DNA of 7,992 nucleotides from an uncultured Bacteroidota bacterium (GCA_903851455.1 CAINOM010000587.1:1-7992); one strand, 5' to 3'. Positions 1 to 6,337 are shown, numbered from the stretch's first letter. Translations and numbers: made by a program. The notes: a model not told the origin generated them from the sequence alone.

Positions 1-951
1 ATACTTGTGTGCCACGAGTCCATCGCCCAGGTTCTTATCATATTGCGGGGTCAGCTCCAGGTAGAGGCATTCGTAATTGATATGCCAGATGCGGGTCTGC
101 AACTGCAGGAAAGGCATGTTGGACGAATTGTCTGTAAGGAAAAGGCTGCTGATACCATCGCCGAGGAAATGCTTACCTGACCCGAATGATACATTGAGGT
201 GGTTCTTTACCGCATCAAAATTTACATAACCACTGGCCTGCAGATAGTCGTAACGGCCGGTGGCGCCAGTGGCAATGCCCGGCTGGAGGAAGTAATCTGC
301 GCCGGGTACGAACTGGTATGGGCCATTTGGGCCATTATTGTTACTGGTCTTACTGACATTTGTATAGAGGAAATAGGGGTACTGTTCCTGGTTATCGACT
401 ACGGAAGTGTAGAAGCCGACTTTCTTGCCTATCCAGCCACGCAGCTCTGCACCCTGGCTGTTTGTGGTGAGCTTGTGAGACACACCGGCTGGTTGCGGCG
501 TATTCTGCTGATACATGCCTATTCCACTGAGGACAGGATTGACAACAACGAAAAAGTCCTTGGTTTTTACATACGCAAAGTCATATTGCCGGGTATAGAA
601 GGTATTGAACCAGGAATGCTTTGATTTGATGGCGCCGTTCTCGCCGGCCGTCCATTCACCGCTTTCAGAGATCATCTGCTCTATATTGTACCAATCTATT
701 TTAGAGATGTTCTTCGTAGCCTGCGTGTCGCCGGTTTTCGATGGTACGAGGGATTCAAGGAAATAAACCGCGTTCCTGCGCGATTCTGGTTTGTCGCCGG
801 TGCAAAGGGTATCCGAAAGCCTTCCCGAACGGGTCTCGAGCCTGTCGAGCACATGATTATCCTCCGAGCCTATCTGCAAAAAAGTGGTCTGTGCGTTGGA
901 AAATTGATATGTAAATACCAGCGCCGAAAGCAGGCAGGCTTTTTTGAGCAT
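1..951 (-). CDS. Wzi/RemB-like outer-membrane beta-barrel protein, N-terminal 317 residues (runs off the left edge)
   Basis: Reading the minus strand from 951 gives 317 uninterrupted codons to base 1, so the gene continues beyond the window. The ATG at 951-949 is favoured because an in-frame TGA lies just upstream (966-964) and a clean signal peptide follows (MLKKACLLSALVFTYQFSNAQ, cleavage near residue 20/21). The mature part begins with 'GSEDNHVLDRLETRSGRLSD' and is rich in alternating aromatic/polar stretches, as in outer-membrane barrels. Residues 256-271 read FGSGKHFLGDGISSLF, followed by LTDN. That resembles the 'FG.GK.F.GDG..SL.L.D' signature I associate with Bacteroidetes capsule-assembly Wzi / gliding-motility RemB proteins (family knowledge, not a search). 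The inferred location is the outer membrane, with a role in surface polysaccharide attachment or motility. The C-terminal barrel is not visible, so the family call is moderate while the existence of the gene is near certain. It diverges from the dihydroorotase gene across 78 bp. Confidence 0.75.
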   Translation of the reverse strand, partial: MLKKACLLSALVFTYQFSNAQTTFLQIGSEDNHVLDRLETRSGRLSDTLCTGDKPESRRNAVYFLESLVPSKTGDTQATKNISKIDWYNIEQMISESGEWTAGENGAIKSKHSWFNTFYTRQYDFAYVKTKDFFVVVNPVLSGIGMYQQNTPQPAGVSHKLTTNSQGAELRGWIGKKVGFYTSVVDNQEQYPYFLYTNVSKTSNNNGPNGPYQFVPGADYFLQPGIATGATGRYDYLQASGYVNFDAVKNHLNVSFGSGKHFLGDGISSLFLTDNSSNMPFLQLQTRIWHINYECLYLELTPQYDKNLGDGLVAHKY

Positions 952-977
952 AAAGGAAGTTTTTCAGATGCGTTTGG

Positions 978-985
978 TAGATTTG
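978..985 (+). promoter_or_regulatory. Candidate -7 element (TAGATTTG) upstream of the dihydroorotase gene
   Basis: TAGATTTG matches the Bacteroidetes -7 consensus TAnnTTTG exactly and lies 44 bp upstream of the dihydroorotase ATG, in the divergent 952-1029 interval. No TTTG/TTG sits at the expected distance of about 19-21 bp upstream, so only half the promoter is visible. One exact match in a short region can occur by chance. Confidence 0.3.
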
Positions 986-1029
986 CAGGTACAGATCGGC
1001 CCCGCATAAACCGGTACGAATATACCAAT

Positions 1030-2361
1030 ATGTTTTCAAAATTAATAAAGAAGGCCACCCTGGTCAACGAAGGAGTAAGCAGCGTAAAAGACGTATTCAT
1101 AAAAGATGGTTTTATTGATCGTATCGACGATGACATACAACCGTCCGGCAACTGCCTTGAAATAAACGGCGAGGGGCTATACCTGATGCCCGGCGTGATC
1201 GATGACCAGGTGCACTTCAGGGAGCCCGGGCTTACGCACAAGGCCACTATTGCGACCGAGGCACACGCGGCTGTTGCCGGCGGGACTACGACATTTATGG
1301 AAATGCCGAACACCAACCCGGCTGCGCTGACGCAGGAGTTGCTGGAGATAAAGTATGATATAGCAGCGGCTACCTCGGTGGCCAACTATTCATTTTTCAT
1401 GGGGGTGTCTAACACCAATGCAGATGAGGTATTACGCACTAACGACAGGAAAAAAAACGTGTGCGGCGTAAAGATATTCATGGGCTCGAGCACAGGCGAT
1501 ATGCTGGTGGACAACTACATCACGCTATCGAAAATATTTTCAGAATCTGAACTGCTGATAGCCACACACTGCGAAAATGAAAGCATTATTAACGCCAACA
1601 AAGCAAAATACCCGGATGCGGATAATGCGTCCTATCATCCGCTGATACGGGACGTTGAAGCATGCTTTGAAAGTTCGTTTTCTGCAGTACAGCTGGCCAA
1701 GCAGTATAATACACGGCTGCATATTTTGCATATCTCTACAGCTAAGGAATTGCAGTTGTTCACCAATATGTTTCCGCTGAAGGATAAGCGAATAACATCG
1801 GAAGTGTGTGTGCATCATCTTCATTTTACTGCCGATGATTATGCAAAGTACGGTAACCTGATCAAGTGCAATCCCGCGATAAAGGCTGCTGAGAACAAGG
1901 CTGCACTGTGGGAGGCTTTGCTGGATGACCGGCTGGATATCATAGCTACCGACCATGCGCCGCATACCTGGGAAGAAAAGCAATTGCCTTATCAGAAAGC
2001 ACCTTCGGGTGTGCCGCTGGTGCAGCATTCGTTATTGCTGATGCTGCAGTACGTAAAAGAGGGACGTATCTCCATAGAGAAAGTAGTGGAAAAGATGTGC
2101 CATGCACCGGCGCAATGTTTCCAGATAGATAAACGTGGGTACATAAGAGAAGGTTATCATGCCGACCTGGTGCTGGTGGATATGAACAACACTATGAAAG
2201 TGAGCAAGGAGAACATTTTATATAAATGCGGCTGGTCGCCGTTTGAAGGGCATACATTCCCGGCGCAGGTACGGTATACGTTCATCAATGGACAAATAGC
2301 ATATAACGATGGTAAAGTGAATGATGCGGTGAGGGGGCAGCGGCTGGTGTTTGAAAGGTAA
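1030..2361 (+). CDS. pyrC: Dihydroorotase, class I, Bacteroidetes type (443 aa)
   Basis: Third step of pyrimidine biosynthesis: reversible cyclisation of N-carbamoyl-L-aspartate to dihydroorotate, in the cytosol. The amidohydrolase motifs appear in order: D58-D-Q-V-H62-F-R64-E-P-G (metal site and carboxylate-binding Arg), P93-N-T, K148 in 'GVKIFMGSSTG', H180 in 'ATHCE', H234 in 'HILHIST', and D308 in 'IATDHAPH'. The C-terminal 'KRGYIREGYHADLVLVD' and 'GWSPFEGHTF' stretches are also typical. Length is normal for the family. The frame stays open upstream to 853, but that part is antisense to the divergent gene and low in family resemblance. ATG 1030 gives MFSKLIKKATLVNEG, the usual start for the fold. 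The first residue of the usual HxH metal pair is Gln60; I believe this is common in Bacteroidetes homologues. Allantoinase or hydantoinase is less likely given the REPGLTHK signature. It is not in a visible pyr operon. Confidence 0.93.
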   Translation: MFSKLIKKATLVNEGVSSVKDVFIKDGFIDRIDDDIQPSGNCLEINGEGLYLMPGVIDDQVHFREPGLTHKATIATEAHAAVAGGTTTFMEMPNTNPAALTQELLEIKYDIAAATSVANYSFFMGVSNTNADEVLRTNDRKKNVCGVKIFMGSSTGDMLVDNYITLSKIFSESELLIATHCENESIINANKAKYPDADNASYHPLIRDVEACFESSFSAVQLAKQYNTRLHILHISTAKELQLFTNMFPLKDKRITSEVCVHHLHFTADDYAKYGNLIKCNPAIKAAENKAALWEALLDDRLDIIATDHAPHTWEEKQLPYQKAPSGVPLVQHSLLLMLQYVKEGRISIEKVVEKMCHAPAQCFQIDKRGYIREGYHADLVLVDMNNTMKVSKENILYKCGWSPFEGHTFPAQVRYTFINGQIAYNDGKVNDAVRGQRLVFER

Positions 2362-2365
2362 TAAG

Positions 2366-2426
2366 GGATTTGTGGAATTAGTGGGTTTATGATTCTATAA
2401 GGAGACGTACCCGGATTTGTGGAATT
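2366..2426 (+). repeat. 14-bp direct repeat GGATTTGTGGAATT (2366-2379 and 2413-2426)
   Basis: Two exact copies of GGATTTGTGGAATT start 47 bp apart, immediately after the dihydroorotase stop. Each is followed by a G-rich tail (AGTGGG and GGG). Between them is GGAGACGTAC (2401-2410), whose first seven bases match the left arm of the palindrome at 2462. The GTGGAATT core recurs at 7697-7704 in the other large spacer of this window. This looks like degenerate intergenic repeat material; I see no ORF here. Confidence 0.7.
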
Positions 2427-2460
2427 GGGTTGAATAGAAGATTGTAGAGAATTTAATACC

Positions 2461-2486
2461 TGGAGACGCCATGCATGGCGTCTCTA
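2461..2486. repeat. Perfect 22-bp palindrome (2463-2484) in the pyrC-mutS-like spacer
   Basis: The left half GAGACGCCATG (2463-2473) is followed directly by its exact reverse complement (2474-2484). A G-T pair at 2462/2485 and a T-A pair at 2461/2486 extend the symmetry. As RNA or extruded DNA it would form a 9-bp stem (11 with the wobble and outer pair) with a TGCA loop. No T-tract follows (ACGAAATACC), so a standard intrinsic terminator is unlikely. The form GAGACG...CGTCTCTAC resembles short dispersed palindromes found between genes in other bacteria, so a REP-like repeat is my preferred reading. Confidence 0.75.
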
Positions 2487-2506
2487 CGAAATACCAGAAT
2501 TAACAG

Positions 2507-2534
2507 TACATGCATGTATCCAACATGGGCATGT
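2507..2534. repeat. Two adjacent ACATG/CATGT palindromes before the MutS-like gene
   Basis: TACATGCATGTA at 2507-2518 is a perfect 12-bp palindrome. ACATGGGCATGT at 2523-2534 is a 5-bp inverted repeat around GG. The two share the half-site ACATG/CATGT, and their centres are 16 bp apart. The second ends 28 bp before the ATG at 2563. Paired dyads at this position could be an operator for a dimeric regulator, or small hairpins in the 5' leader. The dyads are directly visible; the function is speculation. Confidence 0.4.
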
Positions 2535-2562
2535 AATACAAATACTAGTCCGAATACCATTA

Positions 2563-3903
2563 ATGCAGAACGATAAAACCACGCTACGGGACCTTTCTAT
2601 ATTCACATCTGATGGGAGCGGGGACGTATTTGAATTAATAAACCATACTACAACACATGCGGGCAGGGATATGCTGCGCAAGCACATACAGCACCCGCCG
2701 GATACGTTTGAGAAGCTGAAAGATGTGCAGGATGCGATCAAATTCTGGTATGCAAATACGGCGCGGTGGCCGGAAGGCGTACTGAATGGAACGCTGGTGA
2801 TGCTGGATAAATTTTTTGAATCGGCTGATAGCCTTTCGGCACCGCCAACCGGTTTTACATTATTTCTCAATTCTTATTTTCAGCGGCTGCTACATAAGCA
2901 GGAGTACTTCTTTACAAAGTTTTCTTTATCGCACCTGGCAGATTTTTTGAAGGGCTGTGGCCAGCTTTCGGAAATGGCGACGCTGCCAGGGGTACCGGCT
3001 GTTCTGAAAAGAGAGTTTGAGACTATAGGAGAAGAGTTAAGACACCGGCTGACGGAACCAATAGCTGCGATAACCAACGAGACAAAATATGCCGACCTGA
3101 TGCAACTGGACTACCGGGCGCGGCGTGAGATGAAACATGTAGTGCATAGGTTGATAGACAGCTATTCACGGCTGGATGCATGGCGGTCTATGGCTATAGC
3201 AACAAAGGCGCACGGATGGGTATTCCCGGAATTAGTGGCCGCTAAGCCCGTCTGTATGGAGACGACCGGGCTTAGCCACCCATTGCTGAAAGAACCGGTC
3301 AGTTATGATATAGCTTTTGAGCAGGACCGTAATTTCCTGCTGCTTACGGGGGCTAATATGTCGGGTAAAACAACGTTTATGCGGGCGCTCGGTGTTGGGG
3401 CATTGTTGGCGCACCTGGGTATGGGCGTGCCGGCGCGGGCAATGAAGATCAGCTTTTTGCAGGGCATTATTACCAATATGCAGGTGGAGGACAACATACT
3501 GAGGGGGGAGAGCTACTTTTTTGCCGAGGTGCAGCGTATGAAGCAGACAGCTGAAAAGTTACTGAAGCCGGAAGCGCACCTGGTGCTGATGGATGAGTTG
3601 TTTAAAGGTACCAATGTGCATGATGCCTATGAATGTACCCGGGCAGTAATGGACGGATTGCTGCATCATCCCAACCACCTGATGATCATATCCACGCATC
3701 TTTATGAAGTGGCACAGCAATTCAAAGAGGACAATGTGAAGAATAAAGAAATACTTTTCTATTATTTTGTGACCACAATGAGCGCGGAGGGAGACTATAA
3801 ATTTACCTACGAACTGAAGAACGGTATCTCTGATGACCGGATAGGCTACAGGATATTGCAGAAGGAAGGAGTTATTGAATTATTGAACAGGAAAGTATCC
3901 TGA
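2563..3903 (+). CDS. Short MutS-family ATPase (core plus ATPase domain only, 446 aa)
   Basis: The C-terminal half carries a complete MutS ATPase domain: Walker A GANMSGKT (263-270), signature loop with E309-D310, S317 and E322 ('VEDNILRGESYFFAEVQ'), Walker B LVLMDE (340-345), and the switch histidine in STH (377-379). Residues about 8-250 resemble the helical core/lever region (MutS domain III). At 446 aa it is about half the length of MutS (around 850 aa). It lacks the N-terminal mismatch-recognition and connector domains, and I see no Smr or endonuclease tail as in MutS2. It is therefore unlikely to be the canonical mismatch-repair MutS. DNA binding, perhaps to branched or recombination intermediates, is inference. 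ATG 2563 is the natural start (MQNDKTTLRDLSIF). The gene follows pyrC after 201 bp and is followed on the same strand by a small membrane ORF. Many databases would label this 'DNA mismatch repair protein MutS', which overstates what is seen. Confidence 0.9.
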   Translation: MQNDKTTLRDLSIFTSDGSGDVFELINHTTTHAGRDMLRKHIQHPPDTFEKLKDVQDAIKFWYANTARWPEGVLNGTLVMLDKFFESADSLSAPPTGFTLFLNSYFQRLLHKQEYFFTKFSLSHLADFLKGCGQLSEMATLPGVPAVLKREFETIGEELRHRLTEPIAAITNETKYADLMQLDYRARREMKHVVHRLIDSYSRLDAWRSMAIATKAHGWVFPELVAAKPVCMETTGLSHPLLKEPVSYDIAFEQDRNFLLLTGANMSGKTTFMRALGVGALLAHLGMGVPARAMKISFLQGIITNMQVEDNILRGESYFFAEVQRMKQTAEKLLKPEAHLVLMDELFKGTNVHDAYECTRAVMDGLLHHPNHLMIISTHLYEVAQQFKEDNVKNKEILFYYFVTTMSAEGDYKFTYELKNGISDDRIGYRILQKEGVIELLNRKVS

Positions 3904-3935
3904 TGAAAAATTATTTGTAATTAAAAAACGACACA

Positions 3936-4094
3936 GTGGCGCTTACACCAAAAGCAAAAGGCAGATTAGTAGCAATTTTTTTTATAGCTATCCTCTTATT
4001 ACCTGTTTGTTATGTACTGATAAAGGATCGCTTTTTCAGTCATAGCGAAGCGAAGCCAACTGCTCCGGTAACGGCACCGTCAGTAAGCAAATAG
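3936..4094 (+). CDS. Small single-span membrane protein, unrecognised (52 aa, GTG start)
   Basis: A GTG at 3936 opens a 52-codon frame ending in TAG at 4092-4094. An in-frame TAA at 3918-3920 bounds it upstream and no ATG is available, so GTG is the only reasonable start; the leader before it is A-rich (TTAAAAAACGACACA). The product starts MALTPKAKGR (basic), then LVAIFFIAILLLPVCYVLI (about residues 11-29, one strong hydrophobic span), then KDRFFSHSEAK and a P/A/T/S-rich tail ending VSK. This basic end, helix and polar tail layout is typical of small inner-membrane proteins and is unlikely as a chance frame. It lies 32 bp after the MutS-like gene on the same strand, so could be co-transcribed, and ends 2 bp before the convergent aldolase stop. 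I do not recognise a family. The risk is that it is a non-coding AT-rich stretch. Confidence 0.6.
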   Translation: MALTPKAKGRLVAIFFIAILLLPVCYVLIKDRFFSHSEAKPTAPVTAPSVSK

Positions 4095-4096
4095 TG

Positions 4097-5119
4097 CTAG
4101 GAAAGCTTGCTTATAGCCTTTGCAAAATTTTGTATATCCTCTTCCTGGGTATCCCAGGCGCACATGAGCCGCACTTCGTGTGTGCTTTCTTTCCAAACGT
4201 AGAATGGATAATGCTCCTGAAGTGGCTCGTACCAGGTGCGCGGTATTTCCGCAAAAACGGCATTGGCCTGTACCGGTTTTGTGATCTTTACCTGCCTGTT
4301 TGGTGTCAGTGATTTGCACAACAGCTCTGCCATTTTATTAGCGTGGGATGCATGTGTGCGCCACAGCTCATCCTGTAGCATTGCCTCAAACTGTGCTGCG
4401 ATAAAGCGTGTTTTTGAAGCCAGCTGCATCACCTGCTTATGTTTGTAGGCTATATGTTTTGATAATTCTTTATTGAATACTACCACAGCCTCGCCGAACA
4501 TCATGCCGGCTTTGGTGCCGCCGAGGGAAAGAATATCGATGCCGGCGTCTGTGCTGATATCTTTTAATCCGCACTTTAGGGAAGCTGCGGCATTAAAGAA
4601 CCGGGAGCCATCCATGTGCAGGTAAAGGCCATGTGCGTTTGTCAGCCTGGCTATTTCTTTTATTTCGGCCGGTGTATACACTGTTCCGTATTCTGTGGCC
4701 TGGGTTATCGACAGCATTGCCGTCTGCGCATAGTGTACATCGCCCTTTCTTATCAGGCGCTCATTTATGGTGTCTATATCCAGCTTGCCCTTATCATTGG
4801 CATGCAGCGGGAAAAACCGACAGCCGGTGAATGTCTCCGGTGCTGAAGACTCATCGTTATATATGTGGGATGTATCTGAACAAAGAACAGCATTGTATGA
4901 CTGAGTGGCACTGCTGATGCTGAGCACATTTGCTCCTGTACCGTTGAACACAAAATAGACATCTACGTCTGTGCCAAACACTTCTTTGAATAACGCAATG
5001 GTGCGTGCGGTAACATCGTCGGCGCCGTAAGAACGCACGTGTGCGCTGTTCACTTTTTGCAATGCCTCCATTACTTCCGGCAGTACTCCTGCATAATTAT
5101 CGCTTGCGAAGCTCTTCAT
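4097..5119 (-). CDS. ltaE: Low-specificity L-threonine aldolase (340 aa)
   Basis: PLP enzyme (fold type I) that cleaves L-threonine or allo-threonine to glycine and acetaldehyde in the cytosol. The protein opens with FASDNYAGVLPEVMEAL, the usual substrate-binding start. It has NGTGAN (59-64) for phosphate binding, H85 in 'SHIYNDES' (cofactor stacking), HMDGSRFFNAA (168-178) with the pyridine-contacting Asp170 and Arg173, and the PLP-binding Lys203 in 'SLGGTKAGMMFGEA'. Near the C terminus 'HEVRLMCAWDT' supplies the carboxylate-binding Arg317. Length fits the family. A TTG codon one position upstream (5122) is in frame, but ATG 5119 is the better start and gives MKSFASDNYAG. The gene converges with the small membrane ORF (2 bp between stops) and diverges from the secreted hypothetical. 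Stereospecificity cannot be told from sequence. Assignment to the beta-eliminating-lyase/threonine aldolase family is very safe. Confidence 0.93.
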   Translation of the reverse strand: MKSFASDNYAGVLPEVMEALQKVNSAHVRSYGADDVTARTIALFKEVFGTDVDVYFVFNGTGANVLSISSATQSYNAVLCSDTSHIYNDESSAPETFTGCRFFPLHANDKGKLDIDTINERLIRKGDVHYAQTAMLSITQATEYGTVYTPAEIKEIARLTNAHGLYLHMDGSRFFNAAASLKCGLKDISTDAGIDILSLGGTKAGMMFGEAVVVFNKELSKHIAYKHKQVMQLASKTRFIAAQFEAMLQDELWRTHASHANKMAELLCKSLTPNRQVKITKPVQANAVFAEIPRTWYEPLQEHYPFYVWKESTHEVRLMCAWDTQEEDIQNFAKAISKLS

Positions 5120-5130
5120 CAAAAATAGAT

Positions 5131-5162
5131 TTTGCTTTAAAATTAGCGGTTTTGTACTTTAG
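5131..5162 (+). promoter_or_regulatory. Candidate Bacteroidetes promoter for the secreted hypothetical
   Basis: TTTG at 5131-5134 is followed after 20 bp by TACTTTAG at 5155-5162, which matches the -33 TTTG / -7 TAnnTTTG arrangement except at one position of the -7 box. The ATG at 5180 lies 17 bp downstream, implying a very short leader. It overlaps a candidate promoter on the other strand. Confidence 0.45.
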
Positions 5163-5170
5163 TGAACAAA
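5138..5170 (-). promoter_or_regulatory. Candidate Bacteroidetes promoter for threonine aldolase
   Basis: On the minus strand, TTTG (5170-5167) is followed after 21 bp by TAATTTTA (5145-5138), a TAnnTTTG box with one mismatch. It sits 18 bp upstream of the aldolase ATG. A second box-like sequence, TATTTTTG at 5127-5120, abuts the ATG and is too close to serve it. Confidence 0.4.
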
Positions 5171-5179
5171 ATAAAACAA

Positions 5180-5686
5180 ATGAAAGGTTTACTGCTGCTT
5201 TTGTTTGCGTTTATTCTTCCCGTTAGCCTGATCGCGCAGCGTACTACCCAGATGCGAAATATCTGGACCCGGCCACAAGTGCATGTGTTGTTCCAGGGTT
5301 ATACGCTTTCTTTCACGATACACGATATTAATAAGGCCCTGGCGCTGCTGGCGGAAACGGGTGACTCTACCTACGGCACCAGTTGCGGGCTGGATACCAG
5401 CGGCGACTATATAGTGGAGCTTTACCCGGGACTGAGAATGGAGTATCGCAAGCCGCTGCAGGCAGTGCTGCAAAAAGGAGTGGGCGCTTTTTTGCTGCTG
5501 GCCGGTCATGCGTATATAGAAGACAAACGGCACAAGCCGGTAAGGTCGGTGATCTCAGACATCAAGCCGCCATCGCGTGGTGTAGACGATGCCTATATAC
5601 TGTTCACAGATCCAAAAAATGACAACCCCCTGTTTGCCGGACAGATGGCGGCAGAGATGTATAATAAGGACCTGGGGCTGGACTAG
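5180..5686 (+). CDS. Secreted protein of unknown function (168 aa)
   Basis: I do not recognise a family. The frame stays open to a GTG at 5162, but ATG 5180 gives an ideal signal peptide (MKGLLLLLFAFILPVSLIAQ, cleavage near Q20), so this start is chosen. The mature protein is about 148 residues with no further membrane span except a short hydrophobic patch, VGAFLLLAGHAYIED (101-115). It has a single cysteine in the mature part (C69) and no repeats. The C-terminal part 'PSRGVDDAYILFTDPKNDNPLFAGQMAAEMYNKDLGLD' is polar and looks like a compact soluble domain. The cleavage site lacks a lipobox Cys, so it is probably periplasmic or secreted rather than a lipoprotein. It stands alone: divergent from threonine aldolase and convergent with the YceI gene, whose stop is 5 bp away. 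Normal codon use and the signal peptide make it a real gene. Confidence 0.85.
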   Translation: MKGLLLLLFAFILPVSLIAQRTTQMRNIWTRPQVHVLFQGYTLSFTIHDINKALALLAETGDSTYGTSCGLDTSGDYIVELYPGLRMEYRKPLQAVLQKGVGAFLLLAGHAYIEDKRHKPVRSVISDIKPPSRGVDDAYILFTDPKNDNPLFAGQMAAEMYNKDLGLD

Positions 5687-5691
5687 CTGAG

Positions 5692-6264
5692 TTATTTACT
5701 TTTCTCTGTCCGCACTTCTATAAAGACAGAGACCATATCGTCGATCTTATCTTCCTTAGTACCAATATTGAACGCAAGGCGGCTCACTTCCAGGCTGCCG
5801 CGAAAGAGGTATGCCTCTCCGGTATGCGTTGCCATAAACTGAATGTTCACCAGCTTTGTGACGCCGTTCATAGTAAGATTGCCATGCAGGGTATAAACCA
5901 CGCCTCCCGGTTTATCCTGCGTCACGCTTGTTGATTTGATATGAATGATTGGGTATTTTGCCGGGTTGAAAAACGGTTCCTTTTTTAGCCCCTGGTCGCG
6001 CGCCGGTAAGCCGGTGTTGATGCTGCCGGTGCTTAAAGTAATATCAAAGGATGCCGGGCTGAGGTCTTTCGGATCAAACGTTATCTTTCCCTTCAGGCCG
6101 CCAAGTGTGCCCTTAACCAGTTGTTCTTCACCTCTATGGCTGGTAAGATGGAATTCGATCTTGCTGGTCTTTACTAACGGTGCGAAATGCTGTCCCGGAG
6201 CATTTGTAAAAAAAGCAGCCGATAATATTACAGTGGCTACGAGGTTTTTTACGATCCTTTTCAT
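5692..6264 (-). CDS. YceI-family periplasmic protein (190 aa)
   Basis: The protein has an N-terminal signal peptide (MKRIVKNLVATVILSAAFFTNAPGQ, cleavage near 24/25) and then a YceI-like lipocalin-type barrel. Visible family features are the S-x-I-x-F start (34-38), 'TLSTGSINTG' (76-85), R89-D90 with 'LKKEPFFNPAKYPIIHIKSTSV' (93-114), 'LHGNLTMNGVTKLV' (126-139), 'SRLAFNIG' (161-168) and a final strand 'DMVSVFIEVRTEK'. Members bind long isoprenoid or lipid-like ligands, but the physiological role is usually unknown. Length is normal for the exported form. ATG 6264 is the natural start. The gene diverges from a nitroreductase gene over 73 bp and converges with the secreted hypothetical. The family call is firm; the ligand is not predictable. 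Confidence 0.92.
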   Translation of the reverse strand: MKRIVKNLVATVILSAAFFTNAPGQHFAPLVKTSKIEFHLTSHRGEEQLVKGTLGGLKGKITFDPKDLSPASFDITLSTGSINTGLPARDQGLKKEPFFNPAKYPIIHIKSTSVTQDKPGGVVYTLHGNLTMNGVTKLVNIQFMATHTGEAYLFRGSLEVSRLAFNIGTKEDKIDDMVSVFIEVRTEKSK

Positions 6265-6321
6265 AACGGCGAAATTAAGGAAGTTTAAAAATGGGAGCCG
6301 AATTTAATAAACCAGGCTTCC

Positions 6322-6329
6322 TATCTTTA
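6322..6329 (+). promoter_or_regulatory. Candidate -7 element (TATCTTTA) before the nitroreductase gene
   Basis: TATCTTTA matches TAnnTTTG except at the last base and lies 8 bp before the ATG, implying an almost leaderless transcript. A convincing -33 TTTG is not seen at the expected distance. Support is weak, but the same TATCTTT core recurs before the next gene. Confidence 0.3.
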
Positions 6330-6337
6330 CCGCCACA

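Noticed and set aside
199..624. 141-codon open frame on the plus strand
   Set aside because: It lies wholly antisense to the Wzi/RemB-like gene, which has a signal peptide and a family-like motif in its own frame; this product has no recognisable features.
853..1029. Upstream extension of the dihydroorotase frame (59 extra codons)
   Set aside because: It overlaps the 5' end of the divergent gene and adds sequence not found in dihydroorotases; ATG 1030 gives the standard N terminus.
2461..2486. Palindrome as an intrinsic terminator of the dihydroorotase gene
   Set aside because: It is 100 bp past the stop and is followed by ACGAAATACC rather than a T-run.
4080..4962. Several open frames of 60-80 codons on both strands inside the threonine aldolase gene
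   Set aside because: All are shadows of a well-supported enzyme frame, with Cys/Arg/Ser-rich low-quality translations.
5120..5127. TATTTTTG on the minus strand as the aldolase promoter box
   Set aside because: It is an exact TAnnTTTG match but abuts the ATG, so transcription would start inside the gene; a pair further upstream fits better.
5162..5179. GTG start six codons upstream for the secreted hypothetical
   Set aside because: It would put polar residues before the signal peptide and start within the candidate -7 box; ATG 5180 gives a perfect signal peptide.
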